Below, piece by piece: positions 42,052-50,319 of a stretch of 64,000 bases of DNA. Made by a program: the position numbers and the translations under genes. Each line of letters begins with the position of its first letter. Positions within the stretch are counted from its first letter, which is position 1. Source of the DNA: SCTD01 sp963784675 (GTDB lineage Bacteria; Actinomycetota; Actinomycetes; Mycobacteriales; SCTD01); NCBI GenBank assembly GCA_963784675.1, contig CAWASE010000016.1, positions 62,001-126,000 on the forward strand, given 5' to 3'. Under the pieces are notes generated by a model. That model ran no database searches and was not told the DNA's origin. It saw only the letters and a program-made list of their open reading frames with translations.

Positions 42052-42620
42052 TCAGGCAGCAGCCCTGCGGCCCGCGCCTGCTCGAGCGTCGGCGCCTCGG
42101 CGTCCTTGTCCGACAGCAGCGGCTCCACCTCGGCCGGCCAGCCCGGCAGCGAGGTCAGCGCCAGCGCAGGGTCCAGCGGGTGGATGCCGTGCTCGCGACC
42201 CGGTGCGTACGGCTCGCTGCACAGATAGGTGACGTTGGCGTCGTCGGTCAGCGCGAGGAACGCGTGCCCGAGCCCCTCCGACAGGTAGAGGCCGCGCCGG
42301 TCGACGTCGTCCAGCCGGACCGCGTCGGTCGCGCCGAACGTCGGTGAGCCGACCCGCAGGTCGACGACGACGTCGAGCACCGCGCCGCGGGTGCAGTAGA
42401 CGTACTTCGCCTGGCCGGGAGCGACGTCGGCGAAGTGGACGCCTCGCAGCGTGCCGCGTGCCGACACGCTGTGGTTGGCCTGCTTGACCGTCAACGGGTG
42501 GCCGATCGCCTGCTCGAGCACGCCGGCCTTGAACCACTCGAGGAACACGCCGCGGGGGTCGGCGAACTGGCGTGGGGTGAAGGCCCAGGAACCCGGGACG
42601 GTGAGCTCGACGACGTCCAT
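42000..42620 (-). CDS. rmlC: dTDP-4-dehydrorhamnose 3,5-epimerase
   Basis: 206 aa from ATG 42620. FADPRGVFLEWFKAGVLEQA, VKQANHSVSARGTLRGVHFA (catalytic His), GAVLDVVVDLRVGSPTFG and YLSEGLGHAFLALTDDANVT match RmlC. It makes dTDP-4-keto-L-rhamnose for surface glycans. No rmlA, B or D is adjacent. A sugar 3,5-epimerase of another pathway is possible. The 3' end runs 52 bp into sodX on the other strand. Confidence 0.85.
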   Translation of the reverse strand: MDVVELTVPGSWAFTPRQFADPRGVFLEWFKAGVLEQAIGHPLTVKQANHSVSARGTLRGVHFADVAPGQAKYVYCTRGAVLDVVVDLRVGSPTFGATDAVRLDDVDRRGLYLSEGLGHAFLALTDDANVTYLCSEPYAPGREHGIHPLDPALALTSLPGWPAEVEPLLSDKDAEAPTLEQARAAGLLPDYDACLAFREGLRRSGQ

Positions 42621-42758
42621 GCCGGCAGACCTTAGCCCCGGGGACCAGGATCCTCTGGCGCCCGTCACCGCGGCGGGTGCGAGACTGGAACCTGTCGGGT
42701 GACCCCCGCCCCGGTGACCTCCCTGTGCTGACCTGCCGAGATGCACGTCGCCGTCGAC

Positions 42759-42792
42759 CTGCTCGACCCGATCAGCTGCTGGACCCGATCAG
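42759..42792 (+). repeat. Two 17-bp near-identical direct repeats before malic enzyme
   Basis: The 17-bp sequence from 42759 recurs from 42776 with one mismatch; each copy contains GACCCGATCAG. It lies 32 bp before the malic-enzyme start and could be an operator pair. Confidence 0.6.
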
Positions 42793-42823
42793 CAGGGGCT
42801 GCGGCCCCGTCGTACGGAGGACC

Positions 42824-44014
42824 ATGAGCACCGAGCACGACCGCGCGGACGACCCGGCCTTCCAGCTGCACCTCGGCGGGAAGATCGAGATCGTCTCCAC
42901 CGTGCCGGTCCAGACGCGCGAGGACCTGTCGCTGGCGTACACCCCCGGCGTCGCCCGCATCTGCACCGCCATCGCCCAGGACCTCGACCTCGCCTACGAC
43001 TACACGTGGAAGTCCCGCACCGTCGCCGTGGTCACCGACGGCACGGCGGTGCTGGGTCTGGGCAACATCGGCCCCACGGCGGCGCTGCCGGTGATGGAGG
43101 GAAAGGCGCTGCTGTTCAAGCACTTCGGCGGCATCGACGCCGTCCCGATCTGCCTGGAGGTCACCGACCTCGACGAGCTCGTCGAGACGATCGTGCGGCT
43201 GGCCCCGGCGTTCGGCGGGATCAACCTCGAAGACATCAGCGCGCCCCGCTGCTTCGAGGTGGAGCGGCGCGTCCAGGCTCGGCTCGACATCCCCGTCTTC
43301 CACGACGACCAGCACGGCACAGCCATCGTCGTCCTGGCCGCGCTGCGCAACGCGGCGAAGCTCACCGGCCGCCGGCTCGAGGACCTCCGCGTCGTCTGCT
43401 CGGGCGCGGGCGCAGCCGGCATCGCCGTGTCGAAGATGATCCTGGAGGCCGGTATCGGTGACCTGGCCATCGCCGACAGCAAGGGCATGATCCACTCCGG
43501 TCGCACCGACCTGAACGAGTCCAAGCGGGCCTTCGCCGAGATCAGCAACCACGGTGGGCACAAGGGCAGCTTCGTCGAGGGTCTGCGCGGGGCCGACGTG
43601 CTGCTCGGGCTGTCGTCCGGGACGGTGCCGGCCGAGGCGGTGGCGTCCATGGCGCCGGACTCGATCGTGTTCGCGATGGCCAACCCCGAACCGGAGGTGC
43701 ATCCCGACGTCGCGCACGCCAACGGCGCCCGGGTGGTGGCCACCGGCCGCTCGGACTTCCCGAACCAGATCAACAACGTGCTCGCGTTCCCCGGCGTGTT
43801 CAAGGGGGCGATGGCGGTGCGCGCCACCTGCGTGACCGAAGGCATGAAGCTCGCCGCGTCCGAGGCGCTCGCCGCCGTCGTCGGCGACGACCTCGCGCCG
43901 GACTGCGTGATCCCCAGCGTGTTCGACCCGCGGGTGGCCCCGGCCGTGGCGGACGCGGTGGCAGCCGCCGCGCGCGCCGAGGGCGTCGCGCGCCGCTCGT
44001 CGACCGGTCCGTAG
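42824..44014 (+). CDS. NAD(P)-dependent malic enzyme
   Basis: 396 aa; CGGAGGA before ATG 42824. LSLAYTPGVARICTAIAQDL, YTWKSRTVAVVTDGTAVLGL, LEDISAPRCFEVERRVQARL, FHDDQHGTAIVVLAALRNAA and the nucleotide loop VVCSGAGAAGIAVSKMILEA define the short (about 400 aa) bacterial class. The divalent-metal ligands in the EDIxAP..F and FHDDQHGTA motifs are intact. It converts malate to pyruvate and CO2, making reducing power. Confidence 0.9.
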   Translation: MSTEHDRADDPAFQLHLGGKIEIVSTVPVQTREDLSLAYTPGVARICTAIAQDLDLAYDYTWKSRTVAVVTDGTAVLGLGNIGPTAALPVMEGKALLFKHFGGIDAVPICLEVTDLDELVETIVRLAPAFGGINLEDISAPRCFEVERRVQARLDIPVFHDDQHGTAIVVLAALRNAAKLTGRRLEDLRVVCSGAGAAGIAVSKMILEAGIGDLAIADSKGMIHSGRTDLNESKRAFAEISNHGGHKGSFVEGLRGADVLLGLSSGTVPAEAVASMAPDSIVFAMANPEPEVHPDVAHANGARVVATGRSDFPNQINNVLAFPGVFKGAMAVRATCVTEGMKLAASEALAAVVGDDLAPDCVIPSVFDPRVAPAVADAVAAAARAEGVARRSSTGP

Positions 44015-44017
44015 GCT
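44012..44017 (+). promoter_or_regulatory. -10 box of oxidoreductase gene (leaderless type)
   Basis: TAGGCT seven bases before ATG 44025; its TAG is also the malic-enzyme stop codon. Confidence 0.5.
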
Positions 44018-44024
44018 TGCGGCC

Positions 44025-44990
44025 ATGCTTGCCGCTGCCTGCACCGCCCAGTCCGCCGACGACCCGCTCGCGGGCCTGACCGTCGGGGAGCAGCCCGACC
44101 CGACCGCTCCGGACGGCTGGGTGACCGTGACGGTCAAGGCCGCGAGCCTGAACCACCACGACCTCTGGAGCCTGCGCGGCGTCGGACTGCCCGCCGACCG
44201 GCTGCCGATGATCCTGGGCTGCGACGCCGCCGGCGTCGACCCCGACGGCAACGAGGTCGTCGTGCACGGGTTGGTGGGCGACCCGGACTTCGGCGGCGAC
44301 GAGACCCTGGACCCGAAGCGGACGATCCTGTCCGAGCGCCACCAGGGGACGCTCGCCGAGCAGGTCGTCGTCCCGCGCCGCAACCTGCTGCCCAAGCCCG
44401 CCGACCTGACCTTCGAGCAGGCCGCCTGCCTGCCCACCGCCTGGCTGACCGCCTACCGGATGCTCTTCACGCAGGCTGCCGTCAAGCCCGGCGACACGGT
44501 GCTGGTGCAGGGCGCAGGCGGCGGCGTCTCGACGGCCGCCATCTCCCTGGCCCGGGCCGCGGGCCTGACGGTCTGGGTCACCGGCCGCGACGAGAGCAAG
44601 CTCGCGCGGGCGACCGGGCTCGGCGCGCACCAGGTGTTCGCGTCCGGCGCTCGCCTGCCCGGCAAGGTCGACGCGGTGCTGGAGACGGTCGGCAAGGCCA
44701 CCTGGGCGCACAGCATGCGCGCGCTGCGCCCCGGCGGCACGCTCGTCGTCTCCGGCGCGACGACCGGAGCGGACCCCTCGGCGGACCTGAACCGGTTGTT
44801 CTTCCTGCAGCTGCGCGTCGTCGGTTCCACCATGGGTACGCGGGAAGAGCTGAAGGGCCTGCTGGCGCTCCTGGCCGCCACGGGCGTGCGCCCGCAGATC
44901 GACGAGGTGTTCGCGCTGGCGGACGCGGCGGCGGCCTTCGCCCGGCTCCAGAGCGGCGACGTCGTCGGCAAGCTCGTCCTCACGCCCTGA
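44025..44990 (+). CDS. Quinone oxidoreductase / zinc-type alcohol dehydrogenase-like MDR protein
   Basis: 321 aa. N-terminal GroES-like domain (LNHHDLWSLRGVGLP, LPMILGCDAAGVDPDGNEVV), then a Rossmann half with VKPGDTVLVQGAGGGVSTAA, LARAAGLTVWVTGRDESKLA and MRALRPGGTLVVSGATTG. No catalytic-zinc His is clear in the GHE position, so quinone-oxidoreductase-like rather than a true alcohol dehydrogenase. Uses NAD(P)H. Tail-to-head with the malic-enzyme stop. Confidence 0.8.
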   Translation: MLAAACTAQSADDPLAGLTVGEQPDPTAPDGWVTVTVKAASLNHHDLWSLRGVGLPADRLPMILGCDAAGVDPDGNEVVVHGLVGDPDFGGDETLDPKRTILSERHQGTLAEQVVVPRRNLLPKPADLTFEQAACLPTAWLTAYRMLFTQAAVKPGDTVLVQGAGGGVSTAAISLARAAGLTVWVTGRDESKLARATGLGAHQVFASGARLPGKVDAVLETVGKATWAHSMRALRPGGTLVVSGATTGADPSADLNRLFFLQLRVVGSTMGTREELKGLLALLAATGVRPQIDEVFALADAAAAFARLQSGDVVGKLVLTP

Positions 44991-45007
44991 TCTGACCGGG
45001 AGCTGCA

Positions 45008-45823
45008 GTGGTCCTGCCCGTCCACGACGTCAACCCGACGCGACGTGCCCCCTGGGTGACGCGACTGCTGATCCTGGTCAACGTCGTGGTGTTCGTGCTC
45101 AGCCCGATCGCGCTCGCGCCGATCCTCGGCGGCAGCAGCCAGGCTGCGGTCTGCAAACAGGTCGCCTTCCTGGACGAGTACGCCGCGAAGCCGGCCGAGG
45201 TGATCGGCAACGCCGCCGACGACCGGGTCGTGACCGGCGAGGTCGCGCGCGACGGGGACGGCCGGGTCGGCTGCGTGACGGTCTCGCCGCCGCCCTACGA
45301 CAAGAACCCGGCGCTGTCGGTGCTGTTCGCGATGTTCCTGCACGGCGGCTACCTGCACCTGCTCGGCAACATGCTGTTCCTGTACGTGTTCGGCAACAAC
45401 ATCGAGGACCGGCTCGGCAAGGTCCGCTACCTGGCCTTCTACCTCGGTTGCGGCTACGCGGCCACCTACGGCTTCTCGTTGGTCTTCGCCGGGTCCGACG
45501 CCCCGCTGATCGGCGCGTCCGGCGCTATCGCCGGGGTGCTCGGCGCCTACCTGGTCCTCTATCCGCGGGCCAAGGTCTGGTCGCTGCTGACGTTCTTCTT
45601 CTTCCTGCCGGTGCGGCTCCCGGCGTGGGTCGTGCTGGGATCGTGGTTCGTCCTGCAGTACCTGTACGCGCGCGGCGCAGGCCTGGCCACCGGCACGGGC
45701 ACGGCCTACCTCGCGCACGTCCTGGGCTTCGTGGTCGGGGCAGCGCTGGTGTGGCGGCTGCGGGGAAGCGGCCGCGACCGGCGCCTCGCCGACGCTCGCT
45801 GGGGGCCGCATGCGCGGCGGTGA
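45008..45823 (+). CDS. Rhomboid family intramembrane serine protease
   Basis: 271 aa from GTG 45008. Six or more helices; motifs FLHGGYLHLLGNMLFLYVFG (HGGxxHxxxN), PLIGASGAIAGVLGAYLVLY (catalytic Ser in GASGA), and AYLAHVLGFVVGAALVW (catalytic His). A long soluble insert (residues about 40-100) lies between the first two helices. It cleaves transmembrane substrates; the target is unknown. Confidence 0.9.
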   Translation: MVLPVHDVNPTRRAPWVTRLLILVNVVVFVLSPIALAPILGGSSQAAVCKQVAFLDEYAAKPAEVIGNAADDRVVTGEVARDGDGRVGCVTVSPPPYDKNPALSVLFAMFLHGGYLHLLGNMLFLYVFGNNIEDRLGKVRYLAFYLGCGYAATYGFSLVFAGSDAPLIGASGAIAGVLGAYLVLYPRAKVWSLLTFFFFLPVRLPAWVVLGSWFVLQYLYARGAGLATGTGTAYLAHVLGFVVGAALVWRLRGSGRDRRLADARWGPHARR

Positions 45824-45840
45824 GGAGGACCCTTGCGTCG

Positions 45841-46215
45841 TCAGTCCAGCGGTTCGGGTGGCGCCAGCCAGCTGGCCCGGTCGGGGCCGGGCAGGTCGCC
45901 GGCTGCGGCGTCCCGGGTCAACGCCTGGACCAGGCGTCCGACGAGGTTGCGGTTCTGCGGGAACGACGACTCGGTGACCAGCACGAGACCCGGATGCTCG
46001 CGGCCCTCGGACTGCCACTGACGGACGAGCCTGAGGAAGTCGGAGATGTTCCGAGTGACAAGGACGAGGCCCTGCTGGGCGGCGAGCTCCAGGAGCGCGG
46101 CGTCGGTCGTGGCGCGCAGATCGGTGCGTGCTGCCTCGGACTCGACGTCCACCTGCTGTTGCCGCAGAGCCGTCGCCACGCTCGGCCCGACCATCTCGTC
46201 GAGAAGCAGCCTCAC
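45841..46215 (-). CDS. DUF5615 PIN-like toxin
   Basis: 124 aa, GTG 46215 overlapping the antitoxin stop (GTGA). RLLLDEMVGPSVATALRQQQ and DAALLELAAQQGLVLVTRNI (LD at the start and an acidic-TRN pair) are the DUF5615/PIN-like marks. It is the toxin of a DUF433/DUF5615 pair. Because the antitoxin gene is cut by an IS element, its current regulation is unclear; the toxin frame looks intact. Confidence 0.8.
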   Translation of the reverse strand: MRLLLDEMVGPSVATALRQQQVDVESEAARTDLRATTDAALLELAAQQGLVLVTRNISDFLRLVRQWQSEGREHPGLVLVTESSFPQNRNLVGRLVQALTRDAAAGDLPGPDRASWLAPPEPLD

Positions 46216-46397
46216 GGACGCAGCAGCGACTGCGTCCGGGCGTTGTTGCGGACGGCCTGCTGCTCTGCCCGCTCGGCCTCCTCGACCATGACGTCGACCT
46301 CGGCCGGGTAGGCGGCCCAGTAGTCCAGCGCGGTGCGCAGCATGTGCGGGTGCACGCCCGTGTTCGTCTCGACCATCGCCAGCAGGTCGCTCTCGCC
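46212..46397 (-). pseudogene. DUF433-type antitoxin, 3' fragment
   Basis: 61 residues of the antitoxin C-terminus: GESDLLAMVETNTGVHPHML, RTALDYWAAYPAEVDVMVEE. The RxALxYxAxxPxEVD pattern is the end of DUF433 (VapB46-like) proteins. Directly outside the left TA of the IS630 element. Removing the IS and one TA rejoins it in frame to the part at 47682-47936. Confidence 0.8.
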
Positions 46398-46399
46398 TA
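46398..46399. repeat. Left TA target duplication of IS630 element
   Basis: TA directly before the left inverted repeat; matched by TA at 47682-47683. Confidence 0.8.
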
Positions 46400-46421
46400 G
46401 TGCCGCTTCAGGCAACCTTCG
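46400..46421 (+). repeat. IS630 left inverted repeat
   Basis: Begins GTGCCGCTTCAGG; pairs with the right end at 47660-47681. Confidence 0.8.
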
Positions 46422-47563
46422 CCCTCTTGATGGTCTCGGCCTTGGTGACGACTGCTCGTAGCTTCGGGTGGCTGGCGGCGTGCCGGTTCCGCCAGGCGAT
46501 GTAGCGGCGGATCATCCGGGCCTGCTCTTGGTGGCTGGGGTGGTCGGTGCCGTCGAGGGCGAAGTAGCGCAGGGCGGTGAACTGGGCCTCGATCCGGTTG
46601 AGCCAGCAGCCGTAAAACGGGACGTAGGCAAGCTCGACGTTGTTGGCTGCGGCCCAGTCGCCGACCCGGCTGTCGGTCTTGGTGGACAGGTGAGGGCTGA
46701 AGTTGTCCAGCACGATCGCGATCCGGACCTCGGGCGGGTGCAGCGAACGCAGGTAGCGCACGAAGGCCAGGAACTCGGTGCGGCCCTTGCGCTTGGTGAC
46801 GTGCCCGTAGAGCCGGTCGCGGCTGAGGTCGTAGCCGGCCATCAGGTGCCGGACGCCGTGCGGGCGCTTGTAGGTGGCCCGACGGGTCCGGCGCCGCGGC
46901 GCGTTCGTGCTGCCCTTGCCGGCCGCGACCGGCGCCCACTGCTTGCCGGGGTGCGGCTGCAGGTTCAGCGGGCCGAACTCGTCCATGCACATCATGACGG
47001 TCGGGTCGTCGAGGCCGGGTTCGGCTTTGCCGTCGGCGATCGCGTAGAGCTCCAGCACCCGGTTCTTTTTGGCCTCGTAGTCCGGGTCGGTGCTGGTCTT
47101 CCAGGTCTTCACGGCTTGAAAGCTGACGCCCTCCTCGCGAAGGAGCAGGCGTAAGCCCTTCGTGGCTGATGTCGTCGACCACCCCCTCAGCGACCAGGTA
47201 GTCCGCCAGCTTGGGCAGGCTCCAGGTCGAGAACGGCAGACCATGATCGGTCGGCCTGGCCAGTGCGGTCTTCTTGATCTGCTGCCGCTGCGGCAACGTG
47301 AACTTCGGTGGCCGCCCGCCGCCGTACTTGGGCGCCAGGGACTCAAAGCCGTCGGCGTTGAAGTTGTGGATCACGTCCCGGACCCGGTCCGGGCTCGTGA
47401 ACGTGACCTCCGCGATCGCTGTCGCGTCCATGCCCTGAGCCGACAGCAGCACCATCTGCGCCCGCCGCCAGGTCACGACCGATCCGCTGCTTCGGCGCAC
47501 GATGCGCAGCAGCCTGTTGCCCTCGTCGTTGGTGATGTTCCGGACCTGCACGCGTGCCACCAT
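46408..47563 (-). CDS. IS630-family transposase, frame interrupted
   Basis: The first part (ATG 47563: VRNITNDEGNRLLRIVRRSS, QMVLLSAQGMDATAIAEVTF; helix-turn-helix) is followed in another frame by the DDE part: DEFGPLNLQP (first Asp), VLDNFSPHLS (second Asp) and CWLNRIEAQF (Glu). The switch is near 47155 where ISHEGL turns into RLLLREEGVSF. One extra base would explain it; programmed frameshifting is known in some IS630 members but no typical A-rich slip site is seen. The stop codon lies in the left inverted repeat. Confidence 0.8.
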
Positions 47564-47659
47564 CTCGCGTCTCCTGGGGGAAGTCAGGATCAGACGCGAC
47601 CAGCATCAGACGATCAGGCTCCACCACCACGGACCAAACCCGGCGTGTCGCCTACAAGG

Positions 47660-47681
47660 CCAAGGTTGGTGGCAGCGGCAC
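47660..47681 (-). repeat. IS630 right inverted repeat
   Basis: Reads GTGCCGCTGCCACC on the minus strand; partner of 46400-46421. Confidence 0.8.
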
Positions 47682-47683
47682 TA
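47682..47683. repeat. Right TA target duplication of IS630 element
   Basis: TA that completes the antitoxin codon CTA; pairs with TA at 46398-46399. Confidence 0.8.
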
Positions 47684-47936
47684 GCTCGGGTTCGGCACTG
47701 CGCGCAGACCGCAGAGCCGTGACGACCTCCCACACGTCCGGCCCGCCGATCACACTGGCGCGACGCCCCGCCGGCCCGTCCCGGAAGACGATGCCGGGGT
47801 GCTCGTCCATGCGCAGTCCCTCGTCGACGTAGCGCGCGGCCACCGAAGCACGACTCAGGCCGGGGTGGCGGGCGACGTAGGCCGCCAGCCGCTCGGTGAC
47901 GGCTGGGTCGAAGCGCAACGAGGTCGGCACGGTCAC
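47682..47936 (-). pseudogene. DUF433-type antitoxin, 5' fragment
   Basis: 85 residues from 47936: TSLRFDPAVTERLAAYVARH, LSRASVAARYVDEGLRMDEH and IVFRDGPAGRRASVIGGPDV. This is the ribbon/DNA-binding start and the DUF433 core of the antitoxin. Translation now runs on into the IS end and stops at TAG 47652. Joining residue 85 (CTA) to GGC of the 3' fragment gives a continuous 146-aa protein. Confidence 0.8.
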
Positions 47937-47971
47937 GCGCTACATCGTAGCCGTCTGTAGTGGTCGGGCGG

Positions 47972-48961
47972 TCAGGCGGGGCGTAGGGAGCGGGCGACAG
48001 TGACGAGTTCGTCGAGGGTGAGGACGGTGTCGCCGCCGCAGCCGACCTGGGAGGCCAGCGTGACGGTGCCGCCGGCGCCCTGCCACGTCAGCGCCAGCCC
48101 GAGCGGCATACCGGTGAAGTCGTTGCGACCGCGCAGGACGGTGGCGGTTGCGGCGCCGATCTGCACGTTGCCGTCCTGCCGCCAGTCGGGTCCGCCGTAG
48201 CCAGGACCGGCCGCCGGTCCTTGGTCGAGCTGCAGCGGCGCCGGGCCGGGACCGCAGGCGCCCGAAGCAGTCGGTGGGCGCTCGGGTGTCGTGTAGGTAC
48301 GCGACCACGACGCGGTCGGCGACGGATCGGTCTCGCGGTCGCGAGAGCCGCCTTCGTTGCGTAGCTCATAGCTCGGCGGGAGAGAAGCGGGGGAGAGCAG
48401 GCGGCTGCCGTCGAAGGGGACGAGGCGGCGCTGCGAGAATGCGCCCTCGGGGCCATCTCGCTGCTCGGTGACAAGGACGGGTCGATCGCCGAGCGGACTG
48501 GTCAGCCGGGCTTCGACGGTGCGGCCGATGCCGATCGCGATGCAGACGTCCTGCTCGCGTACGACGGTGATCCGCAGGGTGACAGCGTCTGCGGACTCCG
48601 CGACGTCGAGCCGGGCCGGTCCGTCGCAGGCGCCGCCGGTGTAGGACGCCGCGAGGCCTTGGCCGTCAGGGTCGGTACGTACGCCCTCGGGTGAGGAGAT
48701 GCCCTCTGCGGGGTCCAGCGGGGGCAAGGCGGTCGTCGCCACCCGGTCGGAGCCGTCGGTCTGCCGCAGGGCGCCCGTGACGAGCGTCCCCGTCCCGCCG
48801 ACGGCCAGCACCAGCACCAGCACCCCCGCGGCCCGGGTGCGTCGCCGCCGGGTGCGTCGACGCTGGAGGTGGGTGAAGGCCGGCGCGGTGGGCGGGTCGA
48901 AGGCGACCAGCCGCGCGTCGACCGCACGGTCCAGGGCGGTCGCGTCAGTTTGCTCAGACAT
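47972..48961 (-). CDS. Membrane-anchored partner of ECF sigma factor
   Basis: 329 aa from ATG 48961, overlapping the sigma stop. A cytosolic N-terminus (SEQTDATALDRAVDARLVAF), one membrane helix (AAGVLVLVLAVGGTGTLVTG) and a 250-aa extracellular part with several Cys. The arrangement is that of an anti-sigma or sigma-linked sensor, although no classical ZAS motif is present. Its extracytoplasmic domain is unlike known sensors. Confidence 0.65.
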   Translation of the reverse strand: MSEQTDATALDRAVDARLVAFDPPTAPAFTHLQRRRTRRRRTRAAGVLVLVLAVGGTGTLVTGALRQTDGSDRVATTALPPLDPAEGISSPEGVRTDPDGQGLAASYTGGACDGPARLDVAESADAVTLRITVVREQDVCIAIGIGRTVEARLTSPLGDRPVLVTEQRDGPEGAFSQRRLVPFDGSRLLSPASLPPSYELRNEGGSRDRETDPSPTASWSRTYTTPERPPTASGACGPGPAPLQLDQGPAAGPGYGGPDWRQDGNVQIGAATATVLRGRNDFTGMPLGLALTWQGAGGTVTLASQVGCGGDTVLTLDELVTVARSLRPA

Positions 48962-49442
48962 GGTCGCGGGAGTCCTCTCGCAGCAGCGGGGCAAGGGTGG
49001 CGCGGGCGCGAGACAGCCGTGACTTCACGGTGCCGACCGGCAGGTCGAGCTCGCGGGCGATAGCGGCCTGGTCGAGCCCGAGCCTGGTGAGCACCACGAC
49101 GGCGCGCTGGCCCACCGGCAGTGCGGCCAGCGCGCGCTGCAGGTCGATCTCGGCGCCGCTCGGCTCGGCCACCTCTGGTGCGGCGCCGTGCCGGAGCGCA
49201 GCCCGCCAGCCGTTGCCGGCCTTGCGGCGCCGGTTGCTGACCTGGCGCAGCGCCACGTGCCGGATCCACCCCTCCGGGTCGTCGTAGCGCAGCACCTTCG
49301 GGCGGTCGAGCAGGCGCACGAAGGCTTCCTGCACGGCCTCCTCGGCCTCGTGCCGGTCACCGCACACCGCGCCGACGACCCGCACCAGCCGGGCATAGCC
49401 CGCCAGGTACAGCGCACGCAGCTCGTCGTCGGGGTGGCTCAC
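48954..49442 (-). CDS. ECF RNA polymerase sigma factor (SigE/SigM-like)
   Basis: 162 aa from GTG 49442. Region 2 (AGYARLVRVVGAVCGDRHEA, EEAVQEAFVRLL, DPEGWIRHVALRQVSNRRRK) and region 4 (LPVGQRAVVVLTRLGLDQAA, LPVGTVKSRLSRARATL). The short region 2-4 layout and absence of a C-terminal extension suggest an ECF sigma for envelope or stress genes. Its stop overlaps the start of the membrane-anchored protein by 8 bp. Confidence 0.85.
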   Translation of the reverse strand: MSHPDDELRALYLAGYARLVRVVGAVCGDRHEAEEAVQEAFVRLLDRPKVLRYDDPEGWIRHVALRQVSNRRRKAGNGWRAALRHGAAPEVAEPSGAEIDLQRALAALPVGQRAVVVLTRLGLDQAAIARELDLPVGTVKSRLSRARATLAPLLREDSRDHV

Positions 49443-49477
49443 GGCAGGGACACCCGCGAGCGGCAGGGAAGGTTCCC

Positions 49478-50206
49478 TCACTCCAGCAGAGGGCGCAGGT
49501 AGCGGCCGGGGCCGGCCAGGAAGTCGCGCCAGTCGCGCACCACGCCGAGCTCCTCGTACGTGGTCTGCCGCAGCCCGTGGTCGCCGACCTCCAGCAGCGT
49601 CGCGCCGGGCAGCGAGGCCAGGACGGGGGAGTGCGTCGCGCAGAGCACTTGGGCGCCCTCGCGTCGCAGGTCGTCCAGAGCCGCGACGAGCGCCAGCTGC
49701 GAGCGGAACGACAGCGCCGACTCCGGCTCGTCGAGCAGGAAGAAGCCGTAGCCGCGGAACCGGGTGCGCACGACCTCCAGGAACGACTCGCCGTGGCTCA
49801 TCCGGTGGAACTGCGGCTCGGCCCGGACGTCCCGGGAGGGGTTGTCCTCCAGGTAGGTGTAGAGCCCGTGCATCGTCTCGGCCCGCAGGAAGTAGCTCGC
49901 GACGAGCGGTCCGGGGGTGCGGTCGACCCACAGCGCGCGCCCGAGCGGCGACTCGGTCTCGCGGGTGCGGTGCAGGGCGTTCCGCGGTCCGCCCTCGACA
50001 TTCAGCCCGTAGGCCTGCGCGACGGCTTCGACGATCGTGCTCTTCCCGCTGCCGTTCTCACCGACCAGGAAGGTGACTCCGGCCGGGACCTCGAGGCCGT
50101 CGCGGAGCAGCTGGGCGACGGCGGGCAGCGTGGCGGGCCACCTGTCGGGATCCAGGCTCGCGTGGTCGGAGCCACTGATGCGCAGGACCGGACGCGCGGG
50201 AGCCAT
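49478..50206 (-). CDS. AAA/SMC-type ATPase of unknown target
   Basis: 242 aa from ATG 50206. Walker A VGENGSGKSTIVEAVAQAYG, a Q-like HRMSHGESFLEVVRTRF signature and Walker B GYGFFLLDEPESALSF, then LCATHSPVLASLPG. The pattern matches the YhaN/YbjD-type predicted ATP-binding proteins (AAA_21). No partner nuclease is adjacent. Upstream lies the structured DNA patch at 50230-50349. Confidence 0.75.
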   Translation of the reverse strand: MAPARPVLRISGSDHASLDPDRWPATLPAVAQLLRDGLEVPAGVTFLVGENGSGKSTIVEAVAQAYGLNVEGGPRNALHRTRETESPLGRALWVDRTPGPLVASYFLRAETMHGLYTYLEDNPSRDVRAEPQFHRMSHGESFLEVVRTRFRGYGFFLLDEPESALSFRSQLALVAALDDLRREGAQVLCATHSPVLASLPGATLLEVGDHGLRQTTYEELGVVRDWRDFLAGPGRYLRPLLE

Positions 50207-50229
50207 CCGCCCAGTCTGCGCGGCGGGGA

Positions 50230-50247
50230 GCGCCCGTGCACGGGCGC
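50230..50247. repeat. 18-bp perfect palindrome
   Basis: GCGCCCGTGCACGGGCGC, self-complementary over its whole length, 23 bp upstream of the ATPase start. Confidence 0.85.
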
Positions 50248-50253
50248 CTGGGG

Positions 50254-50319
50254 GGTGATCGTTGTGACGAACGGGCTCGAGCGGGGGCCGCGTCCAGCCC
50301 ACGGGTCACAACGATCACC
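50254..50319. repeat. 15-bp perfect inverted repeat with 36-nt loop
   Basis: GGTGATCGTTGTGAC (50254-50268) is exactly complementary to 50305-50319; an inner GGGCT/AGCCC pair extends it. It could be a terminator for the opposite strand, a recombination or binding site, or a remnant repeat. Confidence 0.85.

Larger units (their letters stand above)
46400..47681 (-). mobile_element. IS630-family insertion sequence, 1282 bp
   Basis: Bounded by imperfect 22-bp inverted repeats (46400-46421 and 47660-47681; 17 of 22 match, with GTGCCGCT and CAACCTT cores shared) and flanked by TA dinucleotides, the IS630/Tc1 target. It carries one transposase gene on the minus strand. It lies inside a DUF433 antitoxin gene. 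The clean target duplication and intact ends suggest recent insertion. Confidence 0.85.

Noticed and set aside
45841..47936. Composite transposon
   Set aside because: Only one IS copy; the neighbouring genes are the split toxin-antitoxin locus.
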